NCBI RefSeq assembly: GCF_016462545.1
Contig: NZ_JAEMTA010000001.1
Location: forward strand, 320,668-384,667
DNA: 64,000 nucleotides
From: Mycolicibacterium sp.
GTDB taxonomy: Bacteria; Actinomycetota; Actinomycetes; Mycobacteriales; Mycobacteriaceae
Direction of reading: 5' to 3'
The notes under the pieces were generated by a model, which had not been told where the DNA came from, ran no database searches, and saw only the letters and a program-made list of their open reading frames with translations. Both the position numbers and the translations under genes were made by a program. Shown here piece after piece: positions 38,749 through 47,860 of the stretch (positions within the stretch are counted from its first letter, which is position 1; each line of letters begins with the position of its first letter).

Positions 38749-38847
38749 AGCTGTTCCGACGCAGACCCTTCGAGTTTCGGGTAGTACCGCTCCAGGCATC
38801 TGCGACTCATGTCGTACAGTTGGCCGACAACGGATCTAGGGGAGTTG

Positions 38848-39696
38848 ATGGCAGCTTCGGTCGATGTCTTGCTCCAACTCCTCGACGTTGCCCCCGACGG
38901 ACCGAATAGCTACTGCGGCAGTGCATCCGGCGGAGGACATACTCGCCTGTTCGGCGGTCACGTCGCCGGTCAGGCGTTGGCTGCCGCCGCGCACACCGTG
39001 ACCAACGGCGTGCCGCACTCGATGCACTCGTACTTTCTGCGGCCGGGCAGCCCCGACCTGCCCATCCGCTACGAGGTGGAGCGCGTCCGTGACGGCCGCT
39101 CGTTCGCCAGCCGCCGCGTCGTCGCCCTGCAAGACGGTCGGCACCTCTTCTCGCTGCAGGCGTCGTTCCACCAGGCCGAGGACGGACCCGCTCATCAGTA
39201 CCTCGCGCCAACTGCGCCCCAGCCGGACGACTGCGAGGTCATTCCCACGACCCCCGGCACACGGGAGTCGGAGTGGCCCGTGCTCTACGAGCAGTGGGGC
39301 TCGCTGGACTTGAGATACGCCTCGCCTGCCGTCATCGGCGGAGCGAACACGACGACCGGACACCCGTCGCACACTCAGGTGTGGATGCGCACGACCGCTG
39401 CTGTCGACCGGCCGCAAGCCGAGCACAGTTGCATCCTGGCCTGCATATCCGATCTAACGCTGCTGTCCGCAGCGATTGCGCCACATGGCAACTCCGTGTC
39501 ACACGCGGGGTTCGCGACCGCGTCACTCGACCATTGCCTGTGGTTTCACCGCCCGTTCCGGATGGACGAGTGGATGTTGTACGACCAGATCTCACCGACC
39601 GCATCGCAGGGCCGCGGCATGGCGCGAGGCGAGATCTTCCAGCACGGGCATCACGTCGCCACCGTGATGCAGGAGGGATCGATCCGACGCGTGTAG
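38848..39696 (+). CDS. Acyl-CoA thioesterase II (TesB-like)
   Basis: RLFGGHVAGQALAAAAHTV...PHSMHSYFLRPG; DHCLWFHRPFR; ATG 38848 (MAASVDVLLQLLDV) preferred over track start 38809. Confidence 0.9.
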   Translation: MAASVDVLLQLLDVAPDGPNSYCGSASGGGHTRLFGGHVAGQALAAAAHTVTNGVPHSMHSYFLRPGSPDLPIRYEVERVRDGRSFASRRVVALQDGRHLFSLQASFHQAEDGPAHQYLAPTAPQPDDCEVIPTTPGTRESEWPVLYEQWGSLDLRYASPAVIGGANTTTGHPSHTQVWMRTTAAVDRPQAEHSCILACISDLTLLSAAIAPHGNSVSHAGFATASLDHCLWFHRPFRMDEWMLYDQISPTASQGRGMARGEIFQHGHHVATVMQEGSIRRV

Positions 39697-39702
39697 TGGC
39701 CG

Positions 39703-40161
39703 TCAGAAGCCCACGCGAGTGATGGTCTCGGCGACGACGGCGGGCTTGGGCTGGTCCTCGATTTCCAGGGTCTGCTTGACCACCATCTGAATCGAGCCAT
39801 CGCCGAGGACGTCGGCGCTCTGCAGCGACGATCGCAGTCGAACCCGCGAACCCACGGGTACCGGCGCGGGGAACCGGACCTTGTTCGATCCGTAGTTGAT
39901 GCCGAGCTTGGCATTGGCGACCGTGTAGATCTGCCAGCCGAGCATCGGCAGCAGCGACAGGCTCAAGTAGCCATGGGCGATGGGCCCACCGAACGGCGAC
40001 TCCCGCGTCGCGCGCTCCGGGTCGACGTGGATCCACTGGTGATCACCGGTGGCCTCGGCGAACTGATTCACCCGTTCCTGAGTGACGGTCACCCAGTCAC
40101 TTACTCCGAGATCTTCGCCCACTGCCGCGGTGATGTCTTCTGGCGAGCTAAATGTCCGCAC
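39703..40161 (-). CDS. MaoC-like (R)-specific enoyl-CoA hydratase
   Basis: FAEATGDHQWIHVDPERA...FGGPIAHGYLSLSLL. Confidence 0.9.
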   Translation of the reverse strand: MRTFSSPEDITAAVGEDLGVSDWVTVTQERVNQFAEATGDHQWIHVDPERATRESPFGGPIAHGYLSLSLLPMLGWQIYTVANAKLGINYGSNKVRFPAPVPVGSRVRLRSSLQSADVLGDGSIQMVVKQTLEIEDQPKPAVVAETITRVGF

Positions 40162-40196
40162 GGAATTGCTCCTCTGGTCGGTGTACGACTCTGAAG

Positions 40197-41282
40197 CTAG
40201 GCCAGATCGCCTGCGAGGTCCAACAATACGGCCGACAGATTCTTGCCCCACCGGTCCAGCGCATAGCCCGATGCGGGATAGCCATTGGTGAGGAACGCAA
40301 AGCTGATGCCCGTCACCGGATCGCAGAACGACTGCTGGCACGGCGCCCCGCCGTGGCCGAAGGTCTCCGGTGAGCCGGTGGCGGGCATCCACCCCTGCTG
40401 CCACGATTCACCGCGCACGGTGACGAACAACCCCATCGAGATCGGGTGGTCTGTGCCGCCGTGCTCGAGTGGACCGTAGGCAGGTTCGCGATAGCGCTCG
40501 CGGATGCCTTCGGCGACCGCTTCTCGCGACCAGACGTCGGAATGCAGCATGCCCTGGTAGTGCCTGGCGACGTCGGCGGCGGTACCGACGATGCTGTGCG
40601 ACGGTTCTCCCCGCTCAAGCACTTCGGCTGACTCCAGGTACCACGGGCCCCACACGTCGAGTTCGTCCGCGCCGTCGCCGAGCAGCACCATCGGGGCGAC
40701 GTCGCCCTGCTCCTCGATCGGAACGGCATCCTGCACCGTCAGCCCGAGGGGAGTGGCAATGTGCTGTGCGAGGTAGTCCGGCAGCGACAGTCCGGTGACC
40801 GCTTCGACGATCTCCCAGACGACCCACCCCGTCGAGGTCAACGCGAACTGGATGTGACCGCGAGTCTGCGGGTCGGGCTGCCAGCGCGCCATGGCCTCCA
40901 GCCGGGACTGCCGGGTGCCCATCCGCTTGGCGCCCAACGGTGCGTACGCGAGGCCGGCCCGATGAGTGGCGACCTCCTCCAGGGTGATGCCGTCGCAGAA
41001 GCCAGGGATCCACGTCGACACCGGCGCGGTGATGTCGAGGGCGTTCTCGTCGACGACCTTCCACAGCACCCCGGCCACGAACGGCCGGCTCACCGACTGC
41101 AGTCGGTAGCGCGTCGACGGGTCGGCGTCCCCGAAGGTCTCGAAGCGGACCAGTTCACCGCCATGCCCGACGGCCACCTGCGCGCTGGGGAGACGGCCTT
41201 CGGCCACCTCGAGTGCGACGCGGTCGACCAGCATCGACAACTTGGTGTCGTCCAGGGTCAACGATCTCTGATCGGTACTCAT
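40197..41282 (-). CDS. Serine beta-lactamase/esterase-fold protein
   Basis: TRYRLQSVSRPFVAGVLWKVVDE...EVATHRAGLAYAPLG...MGLFVTVRG...GHGG. Confidence 0.85.
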   Translation of the reverse strand: MSTDQRSLTLDDTKLSMLVDRVALEVAEGRLPSAQVAVGHGGELVRFETFGDADPSTRYRLQSVSRPFVAGVLWKVVDENALDITAPVSTWIPGFCDGITLEEVATHRAGLAYAPLGAKRMGTRQSRLEAMARWQPDPQTRGHIQFALTSTGWVVWEIVEAVTGLSLPDYLAQHIATPLGLTVQDAVPIEEQGDVAPMVLLGDGADELDVWGPWYLESAEVLERGEPSHSIVGTAADVARHYQGMLHSDVWSREAVAEGIRERYREPAYGPLEHGGTDHPISMGLFVTVRGESWQQGWMPATGSPETFGHGGAPCQQSFCDPVTGISFAFLTNGYPASGYALDRWGKNLSAVLLDLAGDLA

Positions 41283-41326
41283 GTTTGACCCTTCGCTTCG
41301 TGACACCTAATGTCTTACCGATCGAA

Positions 41327-41340
41327 CTATACGTGTATAG
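41327..41340. promoter_or_regulatory. TAC-N2-GTA palindrome, candidate operator
   Basis: CTATAC-GT-GTATAG (perfect 6-bp arms) between divergent genes. Confidence 0.6.
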
Positions 41341-41374
41341 ATGATCTGTCGGGCCAAAAGGAGTGGAGGCGCAC

Positions 41375-41794
41375 GTGGCATCAGCGCAGCAGGTACCGGT
41401 GGCCGAGAGGCTCTTCACGTGGCCGTCGGACGAGCCGCGGTTGATCGCCTCGGAACGCGACGGCGTGATCTCGTTCCCGGCGCAACCCGGTGACCCCGAG
41501 CGACTGCTCGGCACGCGAGGCACGTTGTGGGCGTTCACGACTCAGCAATTCCGACCGCCGTCACCACCGTATGACGGCAACGACACCGCGGAGAGCTTCG
41601 AGCCGTACGCGCTCGGCTACGTCGAACTGCCGGGCGAACTGCTGATCCAGGCGCGCTTCACCGAGAACGATCCGGCCAAGCTGATCATCGGTCAGGAAAT
41701 GGAGCTGCGCATCGTGCCCTACACCACCCGCGAGGACGGCACCGAGGTGCTGACGTACGCGTTCGCACCAGTGACAGCGGAGGTCTCTCAGTGA
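41375..41794 (+). CDS. DUF35 OB-fold acyl-CoA-associated protein lacking zinc-ribbon cysteines
   Basis: ESFEPYALGYVELPGELLIQARFTENDPAKLIIGQEMELRIVPY; precedes thiolase with GTGA overlap. Confidence 0.8.
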   Translation: MASAQQVPVAERLFTWPSDEPRLIASERDGVISFPAQPGDPERLLGTRGTLWAFTTQQFRPPSPPYDGNDTAESFEPYALGYVELPGELLIQARFTENDPAKLIIGQEMELRIVPYTTREDGTEVLTYAFAPVTAEVSQ

Positions 41795-42939
41795 GTAACG
41801 ACGTAGCGATCATCGGCACCGGGCTGCACCCGTTCGGCCGGCACGGCGACAAGACCGCCCTGGCCATGGGCGCCGACGCCGCCAAGGATGCGCTGGCGGA
41901 CGCCGGTATCGAATGGCCCTCGGTGCAAACCGCCTTCGTCGGTAGCTACGAGGTGTCCAATCCCGACGCGATCGTGGGTTGGCTTGGGCTGACGGGCATT
42001 CCGGTCCGCGGCGTCTTCAACGGGTGTGCCACCGGCGGCACGTCGCTGCAGATGGCGGCCGCGGCGATCCGCAACGGTGAGGCCGACATTGCGATGGCGA
42101 TGGGCTTCGACAAGCATCCGCGCGGCGCCTTCGCCGCCGACCCGTCGGTGGTTGGCCTCCCGTCCTGGTACGGCCAGACCGGGCTCTTCCTCACCACGCA
42201 CTTCTTCGGCACGAAGATCAACCGCTACATGGGATTACACGGTATCTCCGCCGAGACCCTCGCCAAGATCGCCGCCAAGAACCTACACAACGGGTCCATC
42301 ACCCCACATGCCTGGCGTCGCAAGCCCGCTTCGGTGGAGTCGATCCTCAACGACCTGGTGGTCAACTATCCGTTGACCCGGTCGATGTACTGCGGCCCGG
42401 ACGAGGGGGCGGCCGCGCTGGTCCTGTGCCGCGGCGATCTGGCCAGCAAGTACACCAATAGCCCGGTCTTCGTGAAGGCGGCTGAACTGCGCAGCCGCCG
42501 CCGCGGTGCCTTCGAACTCCAAAGCCCCTCGCTGCCACTGGACACCGCGCCCAGCCCGACCGTCGATGCGTCGCGCGCGGCCTACGAGACGGCGGGTATT
42601 GGTCCGGAAGACGTCGACGTGGCCCAGCTGCAGGACACCGATGCCGGTTCGGAGCTGATTCACATGGCCGAGAACGGATTCTGCGCCGACGGCGAGCAGG
42701 AACAGTGGATCGCCGACGGCGCCACCGAGATCGGCGGACGGTTGCCGGTGAACACCGACGGGGGCCTGATCGCCAACGGCGAGCCGATAGGAGCCTCCGG
42801 GTTGCGGCAGATCAGGGAACTCGTCCTGCAGTTGCAAGGGCGGGCGGGTGATCGCCAGGTGGGCAATGATCCGCGGGTCGGGTACGCCCACCTCTATGGA
42901 GCGCCCGGTGCGTCAGCGGTGTCGATCCTCAGCCGCTAG
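41791..42939 (+). CDS. Thiolase-fold / lipid-transfer (Ltp2-like) protein
   Basis: FNGCATGGTSL retained; C-terminal GGLIANGEPIGASGLRQIRELVLQLQG. Confidence 0.88.
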   Translation: MSNDVAIIGTGLHPFGRHGDKTALAMGADAAKDALADAGIEWPSVQTAFVGSYEVSNPDAIVGWLGLTGIPVRGVFNGCATGGTSLQMAAAAIRNGEADIAMAMGFDKHPRGAFAADPSVVGLPSWYGQTGLFLTTHFFGTKINRYMGLHGISAETLAKIAAKNLHNGSITPHAWRRKPASVESILNDLVVNYPLTRSMYCGPDEGAAALVLCRGDLASKYTNSPVFVKAAELRSRRRGAFELQSPSLPLDTAPSPTVDASRAAYETAGIGPEDVDVAQLQDTDAGSELIHMAENGFCADGEQEQWIADGATEIGGRLPVNTDGGLIANGEPIGASGLRQIRELVLQLQGRAGDRQVGNDPRVGYAHLYGAPGASAVSILSR

Positions 42940-43505
42940 TGGTGGATGGGTAGCGAGGTCAGATCCGTCGTGTCGACCCCGGCCCAGAACGACGACCACG
43001 TCGGTGCGACGGGGAGGTTGGCCGGTCCCGCCGGAGGGCTCCATCCGTTCATGCCGACTTCTTGCGGGTGCTCGACGAGATCCGCAGCGTACCAGTGCAT
43101 CTCCTTGCGGCGAGCGAACAGCCACTGGCCGTGCACCTTTCGGTATTCGTCGTCATAGCGGATGGCCATCGTCACCCAGCGCCCACCAACCTCGTGCTCG
43201 GCACGGCAATAGACGTTGCCGGTCGCAGAGCCGCCGTCGACGAGGTCGATGCGGTGTCCCACGATCTGATGAATCGATCGGTAGAACTGCCGTAGCTGTG
43301 GGGTGATGGCCTCGCGCAATATTTCTCGGCCGTTCTCATTCCGCCCGACTCGGACGTCGGGAACGAATAAATCCAACCAACCATCGACGTCGCGCGAGTC
43401 GACGGCCATGGCGTACCGGATGGGTAGCTGCTGGATCGCCAGGGTGTCCTCGATCCGCTGGATTCGGTGAACGAGGTCCTCCGAGGCGTGCAGCTGTTCG
43501 ACCAT
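42936..43505 (-). CDS. SnoaL-like (NTF2-fold) protein
   Basis: IEDTLAIQQLPIRYAMAVDSRDVDGWLDLFVPDVRV...RHWVTMAIRYDDEYRKVHGQWLFARRK pattern. Confidence 0.85.
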   Translation of the reverse strand: MVEQLHASEDLVHRIQRIEDTLAIQQLPIRYAMAVDSRDVDGWLDLFVPDVRVGRNENGREILREAITPQLRQFYRSIHQIVGHRIDLVDGGSATGNVYCRAEHEVGGRWVTMAIRYDDEYRKVHGQWLFARRKEMHWYAADLVEHPQEVGMNGWSPPAGPANLPVAPTWSSFWAGVDTTDLTSLPIHH

Positions 43506-43507
43506 CT

Positions 43508-44260
43508 CTACGCCCCGCCCGTCAACATGACGGTCTGGCCCGTCATGTACGACAGGTCATCGGACACCAGCGATACGACGGCGCGTCCGATGTCGGACTC
43601 GGGATCACCCATGCGGCGCAACGGAATCCGATCGACTTGTTTCTGGTAGGCCTCGGGACGGGCGTCGCGGAAGGCTTCGGCACTGGGGGACAGGGCGCTG
43701 GGCACGACCACGTTGACGCGAATCCCGTCCCGACCCCATTCCCGGGCTGCTACTCGGGACAGCCCGCGGATCGCCTCCTTCGCCATGGCGTAGGAGCCGA
43801 AGGTCGCGTTGCCTTCGATCGCCGTACTGGAGCCGAAGTTGACGATCGACCCTCCGCCGCGTGCGACGAGATGCGGGTAGGCGGCCTGCATTCCGTAGAA
43901 GGTCGCCAAGGTGCCCGTACGGTAGCTCAGCTCCAGGTCGGCATCGGTGGTGTCGACGAGCAATTTTTGGACGGCCGACTGTGCATTGTTGACTAGTGCA
44001 TCCAGTCCGCCGAATTCCGAGACTGCAGCGCTTATGGCCGCGTCCACGTCATCGCGTAGGGCGACGTCGCACCGAATGGCGGTCGCCGTGCCTCCAAGCT
44101 CGGTGACCTCGTGGGCAACGGCTTCGCACTTTGACAGCGTCCGGCCGGCCAGCAGGAGGCTGGCGCCCTCCCTTGCCAAGGCCAGTGCGATCCCGCGTCC
44201 GACGCCTTGGCCGGCGCCGGTGACGACTGCGACCCGCCCCGCCAACCTGTTACCTAGCAC
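43508..44260 (-). CDS. SDR family oxidoreductase
   Basis: LAGRVAVVTGAGQGVGRGIALALAREGA...YAMAKEAIRGLSRVAAREWG; GTG at 44260 preceded by GGGAGG preferred over 44305. Confidence 0.9.
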   Translation of the reverse strand: MLGNRLAGRVAVVTGAGQGVGRGIALALAREGASLLLAGRTLSKCEAVAHEVTELGGTATAIRCDVALRDDVDAAISAAVSEFGGLDALVNNAQSAVQKLLVDTTDADLELSYRTGTLATFYGMQAAYPHLVARGGGSIVNFGSSTAIEGNATFGSYAMAKEAIRGLSRVAAREWGRDGIRVNVVVPSALSPSAEAFRDARPEAYQKQVDRIPLRRMGDPESDIGRAVVSLVSDDLSYMTGQTVMLTGGA

Positions 44261-44311
44261 GACTGCCTCCCGCAATGTGGACGATGTGGAACCCGCCTCA
44301 TCCACGCTATC

Positions 44312-44322
44312 TTACGGCGTAA
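44312..44322. promoter_or_regulatory. Recurring TAC-N3-GTA operator-like site
   Basis: TTAC-GGC-GTAA upstream of the SDR gene, downstream of TetR. Confidence 0.55.
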
Positions 44323-44418
44323 AATCGAGAGTACATTCCAGGGGAATCGAGGCGTCGGCAGTCACACATACGCGTGCAATCGCCTGCAGTGGAGGGCGTT
44401 TCGGCGCGGAGCTCGAGG

Positions 44419-45060
44419 CTAGCCTCCGCCGGCAGTCAGTCGCACTCGGAGTCCGTCGATGATGGTGTCCACGCCGAAGCTGAAGAAGTCGCGACCGCCG
44501 AGTCCGGGAATGAGCGGCATGAGGCGTGCGAGCGTGTCGTCCATCTCCTCGGGCTCCTCCCAGTCTGCGCGCATCACCACCTGATAGCGCCCGAACAGGT
44601 ACGTATGAATCATCGCGTAGCCCAGCACGACGTCCTTGTCGGAGAATCCCGCGTCGAGCAGGATCGCCATGATGCCGTGGATGAGCCGTCTGTCCGTGCT
44701 CTGCATGCGTGCAAAGAGGATCTCTGCGATTCCGGGGTGCTGCCGCAACCGGGCATCGATGGCCTCGACGACCGCGCGGAGGCGGTCTTCCCAGGAACCG
44801 GATTCGGCTGCGGGCAGCTCTACTTCCGAAAGCACTTCGCGGGCAACGAGATCCAGCAGCTGCTGCTTGTCGGCGACGTACCAGTACGGGGCCATGGCGG
44901 ACCGCCCGAGTTCTCGGGACAGCCGTCGCATCGACAGCGCCTCGAGCCCTTCACTACGAATGACCTCGAGTGCCGCGTCGACGATCTCCTTCTCGGTCAG
45001 GTTCGGCGGTTTTCCGCGCTTGGCCGGCGTCGACGGGGAGGTCGCCGCGCTGCGAGGCAT
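44419..45060 (-). CDS. TetR family regulator
   Basis: LTEKEIVDAALEVIRSEGLEALSMRRLSRELGRSAMAPYWYVADKQQLLDLV. Confidence 0.93.
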   Translation of the reverse strand: MPRSAATSPSTPAKRGKPPNLTEKEIVDAALEVIRSEGLEALSMRRLSRELGRSAMAPYWYVADKQQLLDLVAREVLSEVELPAAESGSWEDRLRAVVEAIDARLRQHPGIAEILFARMQSTDRRLIHGIMAILLDAGFSDKDVVLGYAMIHTYLFGRYQVVMRADWEEPEEMDDTLARLMPLIPGLGGRDFFSFGVDTIIDGLRVRLTAGGG

Positions 45061-45131
45061 GGTCGGGCTCCGTTTCGTCGCGCGTGAGTCAGGGGGCTCA
45101 TCGTAGCGCGGCGTCAGCGTCAGATCGGGGC

Positions 45132-46451
45132 TTAGATCCCGAGGCGTTCGAGTAGGCGCTCGTGCGACAGTGCGGGACCGCCGAATAGCAGGCTCCCCGA
45201 CAGCGCCCTACGGAGGATGGCATCGGTCTCATCCGAGGGGCCTAGGAGCTCCGCGGCGGCGGTGGCCGCTCGCAGGGCCGCGGCGGAGCAGCCGACATGA
45301 GCGGCCGCCGCGGCAGCAGAGGCGTGCGCAGAGCCCGCGGCATCCTCGGCCAGGGCGCGGCGCCATAGCGCTGCGGCAGCCATGTGGTCCAGCGTCACCC
45401 CGGCAACTCTGAACTCCGAGGCCGGGGCGTCGGGCAGATCGGCGGACTGCTGGGAGAGCAAGGTCATCGCCCTTTCGATCAAGCCCACCTGTTCGGCAGC
45501 GAGAGCCGTGGTGGCGAGATCGATTGCCCTCAGCATCAACCGCCCCCCGGCGCCCTCGGTGCCCAGAAGGGTCGCGGGCGTGCCCGAGAGCTCGATCTGT
45601 GCCAGTGGCCTGGTTGGATCGATCACGTCCAGGGGGGTGACGGTCAGTCCCGGTGCTGAACCCTCGGTTGCGAACAACGATGGTCCCGCCGTCGACCGCG
45701 CGATCACCAGGTAGACGTCGGCGTCCTCGGTGGCGGGGACGAACTGCTTGACGCCGGTGAGCTGCCAGCCCTCGGCGGTCTCGGCAGCGCGGGTCTTGAC
45801 CATCGCCGGGTCCCAGGACCCCGTCTGCTCGGCCGCTGCCAGCGTGGCCGAAAGTCGGCCCGAAACAAGGGCTTCCGCGTATTCGCCGGCAACCGTCGAC
45901 TCACCGATCACGGCTCGAAGCGTCTGCCAAGCCAGCCCGATGTTTCCGAAGAAGGGTGAGTCGCTCAATGAGTGGCCGTATCCGCGCATGGCCCGACCCA
46001 GGCCGTCTGCGCCGTCGGTGGCCACCAGACCCAACCACTCGGTCTCGGCAGGGTAGTCGACCTCACGGGTGTGTTCGGTGACGTACTCCGATGCCGTTGC
46101 GCGGACGTCCGCGAACGAGCTGGCCGCGGTGCGATCGAATCGGGCGGGATCGACCGCGTCGGCGAGGAAGCCGGAGCGGAGCGGATTACCGGTGTCTGCG
46201 ACGAGTTTCGGTCCCAATACGGTGGCGACGAAACGCGCCGCCGACGAGTGAGCGCGTGCTCTTAGCGTGTCGATCCGCGCGGCGTTCCGATCCGGTGGCG
46301 CCGCACGGACGGCGCCGAGCTCGACCAGCAGGATGGCCAGATCGCGACGAAGGGCCCGGTCGTCCCAGGTCCAGGTGGACCGCATCAGAGCGGACAACGT
46401 GTCGGCCGTCAGCAGCTCGTCGAATGCGACCTGCGTGGTTGGAGAGTTCAT
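45132..46451 (-). CDS. Acyl-CoA dehydrogenase family protein
   Basis: SLSDSPFFGNIGLAWQTLRAVIG...GWQLTGVKQFVPATEDADVYLVIARS; FadE-like layout. Confidence 0.78.
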   Translation of the reverse strand: MNSPTTQVAFDELLTADTLSALMRSTWTWDDRALRRDLAILLVELGAVRAAPPDRNAARIDTLRARAHSSAARFVATVLGPKLVADTGNPLRSGFLADAVDPARFDRTAASSFADVRATASEYVTEHTREVDYPAETEWLGLVATDGADGLGRAMRGYGHSLSDSPFFGNIGLAWQTLRAVIGESTVAGEYAEALVSGRLSATLAAAEQTGSWDPAMVKTRAAETAEGWQLTGVKQFVPATEDADVYLVIARSTAGPSLFATEGSAPGLTVTPLDVIDPTRPLAQIELSGTPATLLGTEGAGGRLMLRAIDLATTALAAEQVGLIERAMTLLSQQSADLPDAPASEFRVAGVTLDHMAAAALWRRALAEDAAGSAHASAAAAAAHVGCSAAALRAATAAAELLGPSDETDAILRRALSGSLLFGGPALSHERLLERLGI

Positions 46452-46517
46452 CGCCGGGACCTCCTCGGTGTCATGTGTAGCGCCACGGTTCGCTGAACCC
46501 GTGTACGTGCCTCAACG

Positions 46518-46528
46518 TTACAGTGTAA
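46518..46528. promoter_or_regulatory. Recurring TAC-N3-GTA operator-like site
   Basis: TTAC-AGT-GTAA in divergent ACAD/amidohydrolase promoter. Confidence 0.55.
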
Positions 46529-46582
46529 ACTCGTAAGCCAAGCCCCGTGGCAGGGGACCTCTCACTCGAAGGAGGGCCGACC

Positions 46583-47722
46583 GTGACGCAAGCTCAGGAA
46601 CGCCGCACCGATGCCGGTACGTCCGCCGCAGAACAGAAGAAGATCTGGGCGCACTCAGGCGATTCGCACGCCATGGAACCCGAGGATCTCTGGACGTCCC
46701 GGTTGCCGAAGAACCTGGCGGATCGAGCGCCCCGCACGGAGCGCGGCGAGAAGTACGAGTTGATCTTCGTCGACGGCAAGCAGAAGAGTCGCCAGCTCAA
46801 CGACTTCATGGACGCGATGCGTCCGCCCGGCTTCAAGGACCTCGCGATTCGACTCCAAGACCTCGATCAGGAGGGGGTCTGGAGTCAGTTGGCGTTCCCC
46901 TCGACCGGATTCTGGATGTGCGACATCGAGGACCCAATCTTGTCGCAGGCCTGCAACCGGGCCTGGAACGAGTGGGCCATCGACGATCTGATGGCCAAGC
47001 AGGACCGCATCTTCACACCTGCCTGCGTTCCCCTCGTCGATCCGAAGGATGCCGCGGCCGAGTTGGAATGGGCTGCCGGCCGCGGCTTCCAGTCGATCTT
47101 CCTGCCCTGCACCATGCCCGCCAACAAGGACTGGGGGCTCGACATCTGGGAGCCGCTGTGGGCAGCCGCCGCGGAGTGCAACATGAGGTTGGCCTTCCAC
47201 ATCGGCACCGGTGGCGAGACCGTCGTCTACCGCGGCCCGGGTGGCGCGGTAGTGAACTACATGGAGACGACCTACCCGGGCATGCGTGTCGTGACCCATC
47301 TGGTGGCCAGTGGTGCATTGGACCGCTATCCCGAGCTGAAGGTACTGATTGCCGAGGGTGGCGCGGGATGGGTTCCCGCAGTGGGCGATCGGATGGACGA
47401 GGCGTATCGCCAGCACGGCATGTTCGTGCGGCCCCGGCTGAGCAGGCTGCCCAGCGAGATCGTCCGCAGCCAGGTCTACGCGTCGTTCCAGCACGACGTC
47501 AGCGCCGTACAGATCATCGAGGACACCGGCTACGACAACGTGCTGTGGGGTGACGACTACCCGCACCTCGAGGGTACGTACGGCCACACGCAGCAGACGC
47601 TGCACGACCTGTTCGACCACGTCGACCCCCGCATCCAGGACCGGGTGTTGCGCGGCACCTTCGAGGAACTCTTCACGGTGCCGACCATGGCCGACGACAA
47701 GAGGGTCGATCTCAACCGGTAA
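46583..47722 (+). CDS. Amidohydrolase family protein (ACMSD-like TIM barrel)
   Basis: WAHSGDSHAMEPEDLW, LAFHIGTGGE, VLIAEGGAGWVPAVGDRMDE, NVLWGDDYPHLEGTYGHT; GTG 46583 after GGAGGG. Confidence 0.88.
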   Translation: MTQAQERRTDAGTSAAEQKKIWAHSGDSHAMEPEDLWTSRLPKNLADRAPRTERGEKYELIFVDGKQKSRQLNDFMDAMRPPGFKDLAIRLQDLDQEGVWSQLAFPSTGFWMCDIEDPILSQACNRAWNEWAIDDLMAKQDRIFTPACVPLVDPKDAAAELEWAAGRGFQSIFLPCTMPANKDWGLDIWEPLWAAAAECNMRLAFHIGTGGETVVYRGPGGAVVNYMETTYPGMRVVTHLVASGALDRYPELKVLIAEGGAGWVPAVGDRMDEAYRQHGMFVRPRLSRLPSEIVRSQVYASFQHDVSAVQIIEDTGYDNVLWGDDYPHLEGTYGHTQQTLHDLFDHVDPRIQDRVLRGTFEELFTVPTMADDKRVDLNR

Positions 47723-47749
47723 CCCGTTCAACGCCTTCGGGCCGGTGCC

Positions 47750-47788
47750 ACTCTGGCGACGCAAACGTGAAGTTTGCGTCGCCAGAGT
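47750..47788. terminator. Long perfect hairpin downstream of amidohydrolase gene
   Basis: ACTCTGGCGACGCAAAC-gtgaa-GTTTGCGTCGCCAGAGT: 17-bp perfect stem, 5-nt loop. Confidence 0.7.
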
Positions 47789-47849
47789 CATTTTCGCGTC
47801 ACTAGAAGTCGCGGATAGTGCTTGACCATCAAGATGAACAACGTTTACT

Positions 47850-47860
47850 ATACGGCGTAT
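47850..47860. promoter_or_regulatory. Recurring TAC-N3-GTA operator-like site overlapping TetR start codon
   Basis: ATAC-GGC-GTAT, perfect 4-bp arms, ATG of the next gene at 47859. Confidence 0.55.

Noticed and set aside
47750-47788. Considering the perfect hairpin as a CRISPR repeat or IS end
   Set aside because: Single copy in the window, no spacers, no transposase or target-site duplication visible.
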